NCBI GenBank assembly: GCA_002868945.1
Contig: PKTX01000080.1
Coordinates: 1-64,000, forward strand
Length of the DNA: 64,000 bases
Reading direction: 5' to 3'
Source: Desulfobulbaceae bacterium
Lineage (GTDB): Bacteria > Desulfobacterota > Desulfobulbia > Desulfobulbales > SURF-16
Both the position numbers and the translations under genes were made by a program. Each line of letters opens with the position of its first letter. Position 1 is the first letter of the stretch. Positions 34,558-44,818 of the stretch are shown one piece after another. Below the pieces are notes generated by a model, which worked only from the letters and a program-made list of their open reading frames with translations, did no database searches and was not told where the DNA came from.

Positions 34558-35232
34558 ATGAAAAACAACAAAATTATGCACTTTTCCATCAAGAAAAATA
34601 AGTCTCAGCAGCTTGGCAGCCCGCTGCAAAGGGTTATCGGCGCAGATGAGCCGAATGTTGAGGCCGCATCTGCAAGGACCGCGATTTTTCAGCGGGCGGT
34701 TAAGGCTGGCGCCATAAGCGTGCTGGCGGTTATTTGCTTTTGCTCTCCTGCTGTTGCCCAAAAAACGGATGAGACCGACGACGAGCAACTTCCGCCCGGT
34801 GCGGCCATATCTGAAGAGGCCTATACAGAAAACGTCAAGGAGCTCATGCATTTCCTGGAAGGGCGGACCTCCGATTTTGTCTATCAACGCGACGGCAGAT
34901 CCGATCCTTTCATGCCTTTTATCAAAGACAGGACCGTGAAAGAGGAAGATGTTGAGATCGATGATTACGGCGTGCTCACCGGCATGCGGAAATTCGAGCC
35001 CGGCCAGTTGACGGTTGTGGCCATCGTTCAGAAAAAAGAGGGTCCTATTGCCATGGTCCAGGATTCAACCGGTAAGGGATATCTTCTTTCGCCAGGGGAA
35101 AAACTTGGCAGAAACGGGGTAATAGAGGAAATAACAGGAAATATGATTCTTGTGAAACAGCAGTATAAAATGACCTCAGGGGCTGTTCGCCATCGTATGG
35201 TGAAGATGCTCTTGAAGCGTGAGGGAGAATAG
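34558..35232 (+). CDS. pilP: Type IV pilus assembly protein PilP
   Basis: A 224-residue periplasmic protein. A rather long basic N-terminus (about 1-45) leads to a hydrophobic stretch (AISVLAVICFCSPAVA, about 55-70) that could be a signal peptide or anchor. There is a Cys within it but no clean lipobox. The C-terminal HR-like beta domain follows the typical RSDPFMPF motif and contains TVVAIVQKKEGPIAMVQD. It bridges PilN/PilO and the secretin. Confidence 0.9.
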   Translation: MKNNKIMHFSIKKNKSQQLGSPLQRVIGADEPNVEAASARTAIFQRAVKAGAISVLAVICFCSPAVAQKTDETDDEQLPPGAAISEEAYTENVKELMHFLEGRTSDFVYQRDGRSDPFMPFIKDRTVKEEDVEIDDYGVLTGMRKFEPGQLTVVAIVQKKEGPIAMVQDSTGKGYLLSPGEKLGRNGVIEEITGNMILVKQQYKMTSGAVRHRMVKMLLKREGE

Positions 35233-35236
35233 GAGT

Positions 35237-37114
35237 ATGACCCCTAATATCCAAATGAAAAAAAGTCTTTGCCTGGTCGGTGCGTTCCTGTTGATCACCT
35301 TTCTTTCAGCACATTCACTCTCTGCCAGTATTGGTGAGTATCAGGTTTCCGATATATCCTGGGGAGAAGAACAGGGAAGCTTTGCCGTCCGCATATCAGG
35401 AAGCTCTGAGCCGACATACACCATGTATGAACTTGTTGGCCCGCAGCGCATAGTTCTTGATATCGCCGGAGGTGCAATCGCCCCTGATATCAACCTGCCG
35501 CTGCAGATTTTAAATGGGCCGGTCAGGCTTATTAAGGGCGAGGTCGTCAGGGATCAAGAGCCCCGGGTCGTCCGCCTTGAGATTCTGCTGGACGAGAAGT
35601 TTGTCTATTCCCTTGAGCAAGAGGCCTCCGACATTGTTCTGCATTTTGCCGCCGCCGACACGGCTGTCGCCCCTGTGGCCGGTGCTGTCGACAACCGGGT
35701 GAAGGTTACCGATATTCAAGTTGAAGCAACCTCCCCGGAAAAGGCCACGGTGTTGATTTACGGCTCCGGGCCCATTGGCACCTATGAGTTGGCGGAGGAG
35801 CTGAAGAGTGAGACGCATTCTGCCCGATTGCTTATTGATTTGCCGGAAGTAGAGATGGAGGATCGCGTTATTCCGGTTGCCCTTGATTCGCCAGTGGCCC
35901 TTGTCCAGACAAAAGAGGGCGGTAAGGGCGGCCGAATCATCCTTGATTCGGCGAAGAGCGACCTTTTTGACTACGATGTGCAGAGCAGCGGCAACTATTT
36001 GGAGCTTACCCTTGTCGCCAGGGAGCTGGATGATGGCCAGGATGAGCAGATCGTCGCCATGCTCACCGGCGCCACGCCCGAGGGCAGTGGCGATATTGCC
36101 GTTGACGCGGCCTTTATTGCCCAGGCAAGTATGCAGAACGAGTTTGCCGATATGGCGTTTGCCCCAGGCCAGAACAGTTCAGGGGGCGATGCCGGCATGA
36201 TGAGTTCCAATCTCAATTTTACCGGCTATGACGAACAAAAAATCTCCGTTGATTTTTACAAGATTGATTTGCATAACGTTTTTCGCCTTATCGGTGAAAT
36301 AAGCAATCGCAATATTGTTGTGGATGAGGCGGTCTCCGGCTCGTTGACCCTCTCCATGAATAATGTGCCCTGGGATTTTCTTTTGGATGTGATTTTGAAT
36401 TTGAAAAATCTGGCCAAAGAGGATCGTTTTAACACCATTGTTATTTCGCCGAAGAGTGCCGGTTTCTCCTGGCCTGAGCAGGCTCAAGCGGAACTGGATG
36501 TCACGGAAGAGCCCATTACCGTGACCAAACGTCTGCAGACGGGCCGGGAGCGGGTGGGGGCCAAGCGATTGATCCGTGAAGCATCTGCCCTGCAGGCTGA
36601 AGGTAAAGACAGAGAGGCCCTTGCCCTTTACGAGGACGCTTTTCAACAGTGGCCGGAAAACGGCGATCTCGCCAAACGTATTGCCACCATGGCCATGGCC
36701 AAGTTGGGCCAAAACGCCAAGGCGGCCCATTATGCCAAGATTGCCGTACAGAAGAATCCCCAGGATTACAGGGCCGCCCTTATCGCGGCAATGAGCCTGG
36801 CCAACATGGAGAAGATCCAGGAGGCCAGGGAATACTTTGATCTGGCGGTAAGCGGCGATAAACCGGCCAAACATGCCCTGGCAAGCTATGCCGCATTTAG
36901 TGAACAGAACGGCAGCTATGATGCGGCCCTGACCATGCTGGATCAATACGCCACTATCTATGGCAGCTCTCTGGAAACCATGGTGAGTCGGGCCCGCATT
37001 TACGATCAGATGGGTGACTCCCTGCGGGCTGATGAAGAATATAAGGCAATCCTGCTGTCCGGGTTTACATTGCCCGAAGATCTGAAAGCATACATAACCA
37101 ATCGGGTTCAATAA
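35237..37114 (+). CDS. PilQ-like AMIN and secretin-N domain protein with TPR repeats, lacking the secretin barrel
   Basis: A 625-residue exported protein, probably starting at the ATG at 35237; ATG 35255 fits the signal peptide equally well and a GTG at 35219 is possible. After the signal peptide come two AMIN-like beta domains (about 30-125 and 150-270), which bind peptidoglycan in PilQ. An STN/secretin-N-like segment follows (KIDLHNVFRLIGEISNRN, about 345-410), then TPR repeats in the last 180 residues. The outer-membrane secretin barrel is missing and is encoded by the next gene. This combines PilQ N-domains with an MshN/PilF-like TPR tail. Confidence 0.85.
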   Translation: MTPNIQMKKSLCLVGAFLLITFLSAHSLSASIGEYQVSDISWGEEQGSFAVRISGSSEPTYTMYELVGPQRIVLDIAGGAIAPDINLPLQILNGPVRLIKGEVVRDQEPRVVRLEILLDEKFVYSLEQEASDIVLHFAAADTAVAPVAGAVDNRVKVTDIQVEATSPEKATVLIYGSGPIGTYELAEELKSETHSARLLIDLPEVEMEDRVIPVALDSPVALVQTKEGGKGGRIILDSAKSDLFDYDVQSSGNYLELTLVARELDDGQDEQIVAMLTGATPEGSGDIAVDAAFIAQASMQNEFADMAFAPGQNSSGGDAGMMSSNLNFTGYDEQKISVDFYKIDLHNVFRLIGEISNRNIVVDEAVSGSLTLSMNNVPWDFLLDVILNLKNLAKEDRFNTIVISPKSAGFSWPEQAQAELDVTEEPITVTKRLQTGRERVGAKRLIREASALQAEGKDREALALYEDAFQQWPENGDLAKRIATMAMAKLGQNAKAAHYAKIAVQKNPQDYRAALIAAMSLANMEKIQEAREYFDLAVSGDKPAKHALASYAAFSEQNGSYDAALTMLDQYATIYGSSLETMVSRARIYDQMGDSLRADEEYKAILLSGFTLPEDLKAYITNRVQ

Positions 37115-37153
37115 ATGGGCTTCGACAGGCTAAGTTCAAATCGAGTGAAGGCT

Positions 37154-38854
37154 ATGACAAGAAAAATTACGAGAATGGTATTTCTGCAGGCAGCTGCTCT
37201 GCTGTGCGTGCTGGCGCTGGCCTCCTGTTCCTCCTCCTACGATAATCGCAAGGAGGGGCAGAGCTTTTTAGATCAACACACCGCCGGAGCCGTGTCTGCC
37301 GACACCAAAGTTATGGAGGAGGTGACGCAAGACCCCACCGAACTGCCGGAGCGTTTCCAGAACCCCACCTTTCTCTTGTCTGAAACAGGGAGCTTTGCCG
37401 ATCAGGAAGAGTTTTCCGTGCCGGTGGGGGCGGATATATCCTCCAGTAGAGGTCCGGTAGCCCTTCGTGATATCCTCAAAAGGCTGGCCGTCCTGAAGCG
37501 TATGAATGTCAGTTGGGCCGAGGATGTCGATCAGATGGCCCTGGTGGATGTTGATATTCGGGCAGAAGATGACTTCTATGATGCCATTGATAATATCCTG
37601 CGGCAGCTCGACTATTTTTACGAAATTCAGGGTAATTCAATTGTTGTAAAGTATCGGGACAGTAAGACCTTCCACATTGCCATGCCCTTTTTAAATCCCA
37701 CCTTTAACATCGGCGTGGGTGGTGATGTCCTCGGTTCGCAGGATGTCAAGCATAAGATGAAGGGCCGTATAGAAATCGAGAGCACCTCGGCGGCCGACAG
37801 CTTTGATGTCTGGGCCAATATTCAAAAGAATCTTGATGAGATACTGAAAATCTATTCCGAGACTGAAATTGCCGATACCGTTGATACGGCGTCACTTGCC
37901 GAAAGCAGCCTGGAGGGCGACAAAACGAAGGAAAAAGGCGCCGACACCGTTCAGAAGACCAGGATAAGAAATAAGGGTGCCCATGGCTATTACGTCATTG
38001 ATAAGCCGGTTGGCCTTATCACCGTTACCGCGCCTCGCACCTTGCTGGGCAAGATTGAAAACTATTTTGACAATCTCAAGCAGGTCCTTTATCGCCAGGT
38101 CTCCATTGAGGCCAAGATCGTTGAGGTAACCTTGACCGGTGACAACAGAACTGGCATCGACTGGTCCAACCTGCTTGGTGGTACCATTGATGCGGCAATC
38201 AATGCCAATGTCGATTTCCAGCAGCTTAACCCCTGGTATTTCAATCCCTTTACCAATCCCTCGGATCATACCCTGCAGGCCTACCCCTTTACCCTGAACA
38301 CAAAAAACTTTGCCTTGATTATTGATGCCATGAGGGATCAGGGCCATGTGGAGGTGTTGGCCAATCCCAAGATCAGCGTCATGAACGGTCAGCCGGCCCT
38401 CATCAGTGTCGGCAAGGATTACAAATATATCGAATCCGTTGATTCCTCGGTCAATGATGGCGTGGTCACCTTGTCTGCCGAGACCAGCTCCGTGGTGTCG
38501 GGACTCGGCATGGCCGTGGTTGCCACTGTCCTCAATAACAACGAGGTTATTCTCAACCTGACACCGGTTACCTCGGAACTCATGGAGGAGATCGAGTATG
38601 AGGAGATCGGCAGTTACGGTGGCAAGGTGGGACTGCCCAAGGTTGCCATCCGGGAGATGAGTTCCACCGTGCGGGTCAGAAGCGGCGAGATGCTGGTGGT
38701 GGGTGGTCTTATTGACTCCAATAATGAGTTTTCCGAGAGCAAGGTAAGCGGCTTCGGGGATGTGCCCGGTATATCAAAACTCTTCAATCGTTCAGGCAAT
38801 CAGCTTACCAAGAAGGAGATGGTTATCCTGTTGCGGCCTGTTATCATTAACTGA
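37154..38854 (+). CDS. Secretin lipoprotein, MshL/PilQ family
   Basis: A 566-residue outer-membrane secretin. The lipoprotein signal ends in LASC (Cys25). N-domains follow (VALRDILKRLA, about 100-175), and the secretin domain begins near residue 300 (VLANPKISVMNGQPA; GLGMAVVATVLNNNEVILNLTP) and ends with VRSGEMLVVGGLI and KKEMVILLRPVII. The order of N-domains resembles MshL of MSHA pili more than PilQ. The ATG at 37154 is chosen for its signal sequence; an ATG at 37115 just after the previous stop is possible. It is the last gene of the pil operon, before a strong terminator. Confidence 0.92.
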   Translation: MTRKITRMVFLQAAALLCVLALASCSSSYDNRKEGQSFLDQHTAGAVSADTKVMEEVTQDPTELPERFQNPTFLLSETGSFADQEEFSVPVGADISSSRGPVALRDILKRLAVLKRMNVSWAEDVDQMALVDVDIRAEDDFYDAIDNILRQLDYFYEIQGNSIVVKYRDSKTFHIAMPFLNPTFNIGVGGDVLGSQDVKHKMKGRIEIESTSAADSFDVWANIQKNLDEILKIYSETEIADTVDTASLAESSLEGDKTKEKGADTVQKTRIRNKGAHGYYVIDKPVGLITVTAPRTLLGKIENYFDNLKQVLYRQVSIEAKIVEVTLTGDNRTGIDWSNLLGGTIDAAINANVDFQQLNPWYFNPFTNPSDHTLQAYPFTLNTKNFALIIDAMRDQGHVEVLANPKISVMNGQPALISVGKDYKYIESVDSSVNDGVVTLSAETSSVVSGLGMAVVATVLNNNEVILNLTPVTSELMEEIEYEEIGSYGGKVGLPKVAIREMSSTVRVRSGEMLVVGGLIDSNNEFSESKVSGFGDVPGISKLFNRSGNQLTKKEMVILLRPVIIN

Positions 38855-38870
38855 TCGTACTTCAGGTCCT

Positions 38871-38918
38871 CCACAAAAAAACCCGAACCAGCTTGTGCTG
38901 GTTCGGGTTTTTTTGTGG
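38871..38918. terminator. Bidirectional terminator between the pil operon and secB
   Basis: A perfect 22-bp stem (38871-38892 with 38897-38918) and TTGT loop. A7 on one side and T7 on the other give a terminator in both directions, for the secretin gene on plus and for secB on minus. Confidence 0.95.
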
Positions 38919-39046
38919 AATTATCGGACGAGAGGGGGCGAGCCGCACGGCAAGGAGAGAAGCAGCGTGGCGCATACCTGCAGGGTGCTTTTTGCAGGTC
39001 CTCTGTGTCACGCCAGATGCAGTGGCGCGCACCGCATTGATGTTGG

Positions 39047-39526
39047 TTAGTTATTTTTTTGTGTCTCCTTTTCCTTCTTGGCATTTTCAAAGAGGGCCAT
39101 GAAATTCATCGGTTCAATGAGAAAGGGGATAAAGCCGCCGTCAATGGAGACCTGGCTGATAATCTGGCGGGTAAAGGGCAGGAGCATGGTGGGACAATCC
39201 ACGCCCAGCACCATCTGGATGTGCTCTTCAGGGATGTTTTTGAGCAGAAAGACACCGGCATGCTCAATTTCAACAAGAAAGAGGGTCTGCCCCTCTTTTT
39301 CATCATTGGTGACCGTGGCGGTGATGTTGAGGCTCACCTCCCAGTGGTCATTCTCCAGCTTCTTGTTCTTGACAGAGAGATTGACACTGACCTTGGGCTC
39401 CGGCTGCTTGCCGAGAAAGATCTGCGGGGCATTGGGGTTCTCAAAGGAGAGGTCTTTGATATACATCTTCTGGAGCCGGAAAACCGGGGCATTTTCGGCC
39501 CCCTGGGCGTTTTTTTGTTCAGTCAT
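39047..39526 (-). CDS. secB: Protein-export chaperone SecB
   Basis: A 159-residue protein of the usual SecB length. It has the FRLQKMYIKDLSFENPNAP start, the DHWEVSLNITATV strand and the GVDCPTMLLPFTRQIIS block. SecB is a tetramer that keeps preproteins unfolded and hands them to SecA. It stands alone, about 130 bp from uvrA upstream and opposite the pil terminator. Confidence 0.95.
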   Translation of the reverse strand: MTEQKNAQGAENAPVFRLQKMYIKDLSFENPNAPQIFLGKQPEPKVSVNLSVKNKKLENDHWEVSLNITATVTNDEKEGQTLFLVEIEHAGVFLLKNIPEEHIQMVLGVDCPTMLLPFTRQIISQVSIDGGFIPFLIEPMNFMALFENAKKEKETQKNN

Positions 39527-39655
39527 GGGGTATTCCTGTAATAGGGGATTAAAAAAATCGGTACAAAGTTTGGTAAGTACACAATAGCAGACACTATAGC
39601 CAGAAAGGCGCGTGCTTTCAAAGGGAAATTGCCTCTCTTTTTGTCGGAAGGCCTG

Positions 39656-42490
39656 TTACTCCGTGGCCAGTATTCGTTTCAGGTAGATGCCGGTGAAGGA
39701 GTCTTTATTGGCGGCAATTTCTTCAGGAGAACCCTGGCCGATAATCAGGCCGCCGCCCTCGCCGCCTTCCGGGCCCATGTCGATAATATGGTCGGCGGTC
39801 TTGATCACATCCAGGTTGTGTTCAATAATAACCACGGTGTTGCCGCTGTCGACCAGGCGACTCAAGACCCGCAGCAGGTGCTGGATGTCGGCCGGATGCA
39901 GGCCGGTGGTGGGTTCATCAAGGATATAAAGGGTGCTGCCGGTGGAACGTTTGCGCAGTTCACGCGCCAGCTTGATGCGCTGGGCCTCGCCGCCGGAGAG
40001 CGTCACCGATGACTGGCCCAGGGATATGTAGGGCAGGCCGACATCGGCGACGGTGGCCAGCCTGTTTTTGATGGTCGGGACATTCTGAAAAAATTGCAGG
40101 GCCTCCTCCACGGTCATGGCCAGAATCTCGGCAATATTTTTATCCTTGTATCTGATCTCCAGGGTCTCCCGGTTATAGCGCTTACCCTTGCAGCTGTCAC
40201 AGGTGACATAGATATCGGGCAGAAAATGCATTGCTATCTTGATGACCCCCTCTCCTTCACACGCCTCGCAACGGCCGCCCTTGAGGTTAAAGCTGAAACG
40301 CCCCGGTTTATAGCCGCGGGCCCGTGCCTCGGGCAGTCGGCTGAACAGTTCCCGGATGGGGGTGAGGATGCCGGTATAGGTGGCCGGATTGGAGCGCGGC
40401 GTGCGGCCGATGGGGCTCTGGTCTATGTCGATGACCTTGTCAAGGTGGTGGGCACCGGTGATGGCCCCATAGGTAGAGGCGCTGCCGCTCTTGTGCTGGA
40501 GGTGGCCGGCAACCCCCTTGAAAAGCGCTTCAACAACCAGGGAGCTTTTGCCGGAACCGGAGACGCCGGTGACACAGGTCATCAGGCCCAGGGGAAATCT
40601 GGCCGTGATGTGGTGCAGGTTGTTGGCACAGGCCCCCTTGATCGTCAGCCAGCCCTTGCGCTTGCTTGGTCGTCGGCGTTTGGCGGGAATGGCGATCTGC
40701 AGGCGGCCGGAGAGATAGCCGCCGGTGATCGAAACAGGGTCTGCCACCAGACCGGCAACCGTACCGCTGTAGACCACCTGGCCGCCATGCACACCGGCGC
40801 CCGGGCCGATATCAAGGATATGGTCTGCTGCCAGGATGGTATCCGTGTCATGCTCCACAACGATAACGGTGTTGCCCAGGTCGCGTAATGAGGTGAGGGT
40901 GCTGATCAGGCGGTCGTTGTCGCGCTGGTGTAGGCCGATACTCGGCTCATCGAGAATATAAAGAACGCCCACCAACCGGGAGCCTATTTGCGAGGCCAGG
41001 CGGATACGCTGGGCCTCGCCGCCGGACAGGGTGCCGGCCGTGCGGGCCAGGGTGAGATAGCCCAGCCCCACATCGCGCAGGAAGCCAAGGCGCTCCATGA
41101 TTTCCTTGATGATGCGCTCTGAAATGATGCGTTCCTGGCTGCTGAAATCAAGGGTCGTCAAGGCCGCATGGAGACGATCAATGGACATGGAGGTCAGATC
41201 GGCAATAGTCCAGCGGCCAACCTTAACGGCCAGGGCCTCGGGTTGCAGGCGGGCGCCACGACATGCCGGGCAGGGCTGCTCATTCATGTATTGCCCCAAC
41301 TCTTCCCGCATGGCCGCCGAGGCGGTTTCGTGAAAGCGCCGGGCCAGATTGGGGATCAGTCCCTCAAAGGGTGTTTCCGAGGTCATGGTGCGTCTGTGGC
41401 GCACGTAATGGAAAAAGATGGGTTCATGGTTGGTGCCGTGTAAAATGACGTCCTGGGCCGTTTTCGGCAGTTTTTTAAAGGGGGTGTCCAGGTCGAAGCC
41501 GTAGTGCTCGGCCAGGGCGGCCAGGAGCTGGCTTGAGTAGCTCTGGCTGCGGCGTCGGCCCCAGGGGGCCAGGGCACCCTGGTTGATGGTCAGGCTTGGG
41601 TCGGGGACCACCAGGTCCGGATCAAAGAAGTGTTTAATGCCCAGACCGCCGCACTCCAGGCAGGCTCCTTTGGGATTATTAAAGGAGAAGAGCTGGGGGG
41701 AAAGATCCTGGAGGCTGGTGCCGCACTGGATACAGGCGGCCCGTTCACTGAGCAGCCTTTCCTCGCCACTGGCGGGCAGCTGCACCAGCAGAAAACCATG
41801 GGCCAGATGCACGGCGGTGTTCACCGAATCGGCCAGACGCCGGCGGGATGACTCTTTGATAACCAGACGATCCACCACCACCTCGATGGTATGGCGCTTG
41901 GTCTTGGCGAGGCGGATAGGCGCATCCAGGGAAAGGATCTCGCCGTCCACCCGGACGCGGACATAACCTTCCTTGCGCAGGCGCTCAAAAAGATCGATAT
42001 ACTCGCCCTTGCGGTTGTCAATGAGCGGCGCCAGGATAATGACCTTGCTGCCCTCGCCCAGGGCCATCAGGCTGTTGACCATATCCTCAAGGGACTGGGG
42101 TTCGATGCGTTCGCCGCACTGGGGGCAGTGCTGGTGGCCGACCCGGGCAAAGAGGAGGCGGAAGTGATCGTAAATCTCGGTGATGGTGCCCACGGTGGAG
42201 CGTGGATTCTTGCTGGTGGTGCGCTGCTCAATGGAGACGGCCGGGCTGAGACCCTCCAGGGAGTCCACCTCAGGCTTGTCCATCTGTCCCAGGAACTGGC
42301 GGGCATAGGTGGAAAGCGACTCCACATAGCGGCGCTGGCCCTCGGCATAGAGCGTGTCAAAGGCCAGGGATGATTTACCGGAACCGCTCAGGCCGGTGAA
42401 GACCACGAGCTTGTTACGCGGCAGGTCAACGTCGATGTTTTTCAGGTTATGCATCCGGGCGCCCCGGATGCGAATGGTATCAGGCTCCAT
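39656..42490 (-). CDS. uvrA: Excinuclease ABC subunit A
   Basis: A 944-residue nucleotide excision repair protein that finds damage together with UvrB. It has two ABC ATPase modules: the first Walker [10 protein letters not shown] (about 32-40), the second GVSGSGKSS (about 637), and two LSGGEAQRI signatures. Three Cys-rich zinc sites are present: CPQCGE (about 120), CIQC...CLEC (about 255-280), and CEACEG...CDSCKG (about 735-770). Length and order are complete. No clear LexA/SOS box was seen upstream (42491-42745). Confidence 0.97.
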   Translation of the reverse strand: MEPDTIRIRGARMHNLKNIDVDLPRNKLVVFTGLSGSGKSSLAFDTLYAEGQRRYVESLSTYARQFLGQMDKPEVDSLEGLSPAVSIEQRTTSKNPRSTVGTITEIYDHFRLLFARVGHQHCPQCGERIEPQSLEDMVNSLMALGEGSKVIILAPLIDNRKGEYIDLFERLRKEGYVRVRVDGEILSLDAPIRLAKTKRHTIEVVVDRLVIKESSRRRLADSVNTAVHLAHGFLLVQLPASGEERLLSERAACIQCGTSLQDLSPQLFSFNNPKGACLECGGLGIKHFFDPDLVVPDPSLTINQGALAPWGRRRSQSYSSQLLAALAEHYGFDLDTPFKKLPKTAQDVILHGTNHEPIFFHYVRHRRTMTSETPFEGLIPNLARRFHETASAAMREELGQYMNEQPCPACRGARLQPEALAVKVGRWTIADLTSMSIDRLHAALTTLDFSSQERIISERIIKEIMERLGFLRDVGLGYLTLARTAGTLSGGEAQRIRLASQIGSRLVGVLYILDEPSIGLHQRDNDRLISTLTSLRDLGNTVIVVEHDTDTILAADHILDIGPGAGVHGGQVVYSGTVAGLVADPVSITGGYLSGRLQIAIPAKRRRPSKRKGWLTIKGACANNLHHITARFPLGLMTCVTGVSGSGKSSLVVEALFKGVAGHLQHKSGSASTYGAITGAHHLDKVIDIDQSPIGRTPRSNPATYTGILTPIRELFSRLPEARARGYKPGRFSFNLKGGRCEACEGEGVIKIAMHFLPDIYVTCDSCKGKRYNRETLEIRYKDKNIAEILAMTVEEALQFFQNVPTIKNRLATVADVGLPYISLGQSSVTLSGGEAQRIKLARELRKRSTGSTLYILDEPTTGLHPADIQHLLRVLSRLVDSGNTVVIIEHNLDVIKTADHIIDMGPEGGEGGGLIIGQGSPEEIAANKDSFTGIYLKRILATE

Positions 42491-42745
42491 AATCTCGCTG
42501 TGAAGGGTGAAAGAGCAGTGGACGGTAAAGGTTCACGGGCGATTTCTACCCTGTCTATTTAGGAATGGGAAGCATTTTAATTCAACTTTCTGGCTTGCAA
42601 TAACTATTCGACAATAAACGTATTCAAAGCCGTTTCAGACGTGTGGTTCACTGAGACTTCAGAAGTCAGGAAAGAGAAAAAAGCCGAAAAAACAGTGCTG
42701 TTGCCGAGCCATTGCAAGGAGTAGGAGAGCCTTCTTGCGAGTCCA

Positions 42746-44074
42746 TCAATGTCTTTTTTTACGAAGTCGGGCTGCAAAGAAACCGTCCAGTCCTTGGCTG
42801 GGCAGGCTGCGGAAAAATCCTTTGTCGGTGACAAGCTGCGCCGCCGGAGCAACCAGGGACGGCGCCTCCACCGTGAAGTCGGCCTGGCGGGCCAGAAAGG
42901 CCGAAATAACATCCTCGTTTTCAACAGAGGCCAGTGAGCAGGTGACATAAACCAGCACACCGTTTTCGGCCACCAGGGGCGCTGCGGTCTCAAGAAGGGC
43001 GAGCTGCTTGGCGGCCAGACGGTGCAATTCCGCAGCGCTGCGGTTCCAGCGGATATCCGGTTGCCGGCGGATGATGCCCAGACCTGAGCAGGGGGCGTCA
43101 AGCAGAATGCCGTCATAACGGCGTTGGCAGGCGGCGGCGAACTCCTGCAGGGTGGTGCGCTGCAGGTCAATCGATCGACAGCGGCAGCGCTGCAGATTTT
43201 CCTGCAATAAGGTGGTGCGCTGCTTATGGGGCTCCACTGCTGTCAAGGTGGCCTCTGCCGGCAGGACCTGGTCAAGAAGCAGGGTTTTACCGCCCAGGCC
43301 GGCACAGCCGTCGAGATAGGCGCCTGCCGGCAGATCGGCAAAGAGGGAGGCAATAAGCTGGGCCGCCTCATCCTGGACATGAAAGCAGCCCTCCGCATAA
43401 CCGGGCAGGTCGGCAATGGGGCCGGACCATTTGTCAAGGAGGATCGCCTGCTCGCCATAGCGGCCGGGCCGGGCCGCAAGGCCCATCTGCCGGAGGCGGC
43501 TCAGGTAGTGGTCCCGGCTGCCGCAGTGGGCGTGGAGGCAAAGGCTCAGGGGTGGCAGGCTGTTGTTGGCAAGGCAGATGGCCCGGGTCTCGGTAGCGCC
43601 GAACTGCTGCTGCCAGAGGCTGATCAGCCAGGCAGGATGGTTGCAGCGCTCTTCCTCCGGCAAGGCGGCCAGCAGCTCCTCTGTGCCGGACTGATCGCGG
43701 TGGGCGCTGCGCAGCACGCCGTTGACAAAGCCCTTCAGCCATTTGGGTTGACGGCCTAGGCCCTTGACCGTCTCATTCACTGCGGCCGAGGCCGGCACAC
43801 GGTCCATGAAGAGCAGCTGAAAAAGGCCGATCCGCAGGGCCTGTAAGACAATGGCCTTGAGTTTGGCCACACCTTTTTTTGAAAAGTGGCTGATCAGGGC
43901 GTCCAGTTCCCGGCGATGGCGCAAGACGCCATAGACCATGGCCATGGCCAGCTGCCTGTCGCGTTCGTCAGGCAGGGGATGCCGGTCAAGCAGCATGGCG
44001 AGGATTTGATCCACCGGTTCCCCGGTGCGTTCCTGTTCAAGCAGGCAGTGGATGGCAAGGCTGCGGCTGGTCAT
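42746..44074 (-). CDS. rsmB: 16S rRNA (cytosine-C5-967) methyltransferase RsmB
   Basis: A 442-residue RNA methyltransferase. The N-terminal NusB-like RNA-binding domain (about 1-140) is followed by a SAM-dependent domain with the motif I region GCAGLGGKTL (about 256-265), the DAPCSGLG box and the catalytic YVTCS Cys (about 393). The target C967 in the 16S rRNA is known for the family. It overlaps the pgeF stop codon by 4 bp (ATGA). The 255 bp downstream, to uvrA, hold no gene. Confidence 0.95.
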   Translation of the reverse strand: MTSRSLAIHCLLEQERTGEPVDQILAMLLDRHPLPDERDRQLAMAMVYGVLRHRRELDALISHFSKKGVAKLKAIVLQALRIGLFQLLFMDRVPASAAVNETVKGLGRQPKWLKGFVNGVLRSAHRDQSGTEELLAALPEEERCNHPAWLISLWQQQFGATETRAICLANNSLPPLSLCLHAHCGSRDHYLSRLRQMGLAARPGRYGEQAILLDKWSGPIADLPGYAEGCFHVQDEAAQLIASLFADLPAGAYLDGCAGLGGKTLLLDQVLPAEATLTAVEPHKQRTTLLQENLQRCRCRSIDLQRTTLQEFAAACQRRYDGILLDAPCSGLGIIRRQPDIRWNRSAAELHRLAAKQLALLETAAPLVAENGVLVYVTCSLASVENEDVISAFLARQADFTVEAPSLVAPAAQLVTDKGFFRSLPSQGLDGFFAARLRKKRH

Positions 44075-44811
44075 GGTCGTATCCCGATGATGGAGCAGAA
44101 GCGGCCGGTTTGCCGGTCGCGGCGATAGGAAAACCAGCTGTCGTTGCAGCGGGTGCAGATGGTCGCCGGTTCAATATTTTCGGGCAACAGCCCGGCCTCC
44201 TGCAGCTGGCCGGCACTGATGGCCGGGAAATCAAAGTAGTCGGGGCGCACCTGAAAACCATGCAGGGCGGGGGGCAGTTCGGTGTTGTAGTTTCGAAACT
44301 CGGCGCAACAGGGGCCAAGGGCCGGACTGATGGCTGCCTTCAGGTCGGCAGGATGGCAGGCAAAGGTCTCGACCATGCGGCTGATGGTGGTGGCAATGAT
44401 GTTGAGCGCACTGCCGCGCCAGCCGCAATGGATATTGGCAACCACCTGTCTCACCGGGTCATGAAGCATGATTGCCTGGCAGTCGGCCTGCTGGATGAGC
44501 AGTCCAAGGCCGGGCTGATCAGTAATCAGGGCATCATAGCCGACAAGTTCCTGGTCGCAGGCAACATCCGCCACCACCGCCACCTCTTTGGCGTGCACCT
44601 GCCTGCTTGAGATGAGTATCTCGCAATCCAGCCATTCCTTGATCAGAAGCCGGTTGGCTCGGACGTTGGCCGGTTCGTCGCCCACACCGAAGCTGACGTT
44701 GAGGGAAGCAAAGGGCGGCGGGCTGCTGCCGCCATGACGATGAAAGCAGCCGTGGAAGAGGGAGCTCTCCCGACGAAACAGGGCAAATGTATGGGCGGCA
44801 GAGAGGGACAT
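44071..44811 (-). CDS. pgeF: Peptidoglycan editing factor PgeF (YfiH/laccase-domain family)
   Basis: A 246-residue protein of the copper-oxidoreductase-like YfiH family. The family in Escherichia coli edits misincorporated serine from peptidoglycan precursors. Zinc ligands are visible: His in RQVHAKEV, Cys in QADCQAI and His in NIHCGWRGS. The ATG at 44811 lies just after the stop codon of the M50 peptidase gene; a TTG six codons earlier would overlap it. It is followed by rsmB with a 4-bp overlap. Confidence 0.92.
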   Translation of the reverse strand: MSLSAAHTFALFRRESSLFHGCFHRHGGSSPPPFASLNVSFGVGDEPANVRANRLLIKEWLDCEILISSRQVHAKEVAVVADVACDQELVGYDALITDQPGLGLLIQQADCQAIMLHDPVRQVVANIHCGWRGSALNIIATTISRMVETFACHPADLKAAISPALGPCCAEFRNYNTELPPALHGFQVRPDYFDFPAISAGQLQEAGLLPENIEPATICTRCNDSWFSYRRDRQTGRFCSIIGIRP

Positions 44812-44818
44812 GGCGCTG

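Noticed and set aside
42660-42720. LexA/SOS box upstream of uvrA
   Set aside because: The only CTGT/ACAG-like palindrome (ACAGTGCTGT) lacks the proper spacing, and it is downstream of rsmB far from the uvrA start codon.
42604-43170. Gene downstream of rsmB on the minus strand
   Set aside because: It lies mostly inside rsmB in another frame and has no recognisable domain.
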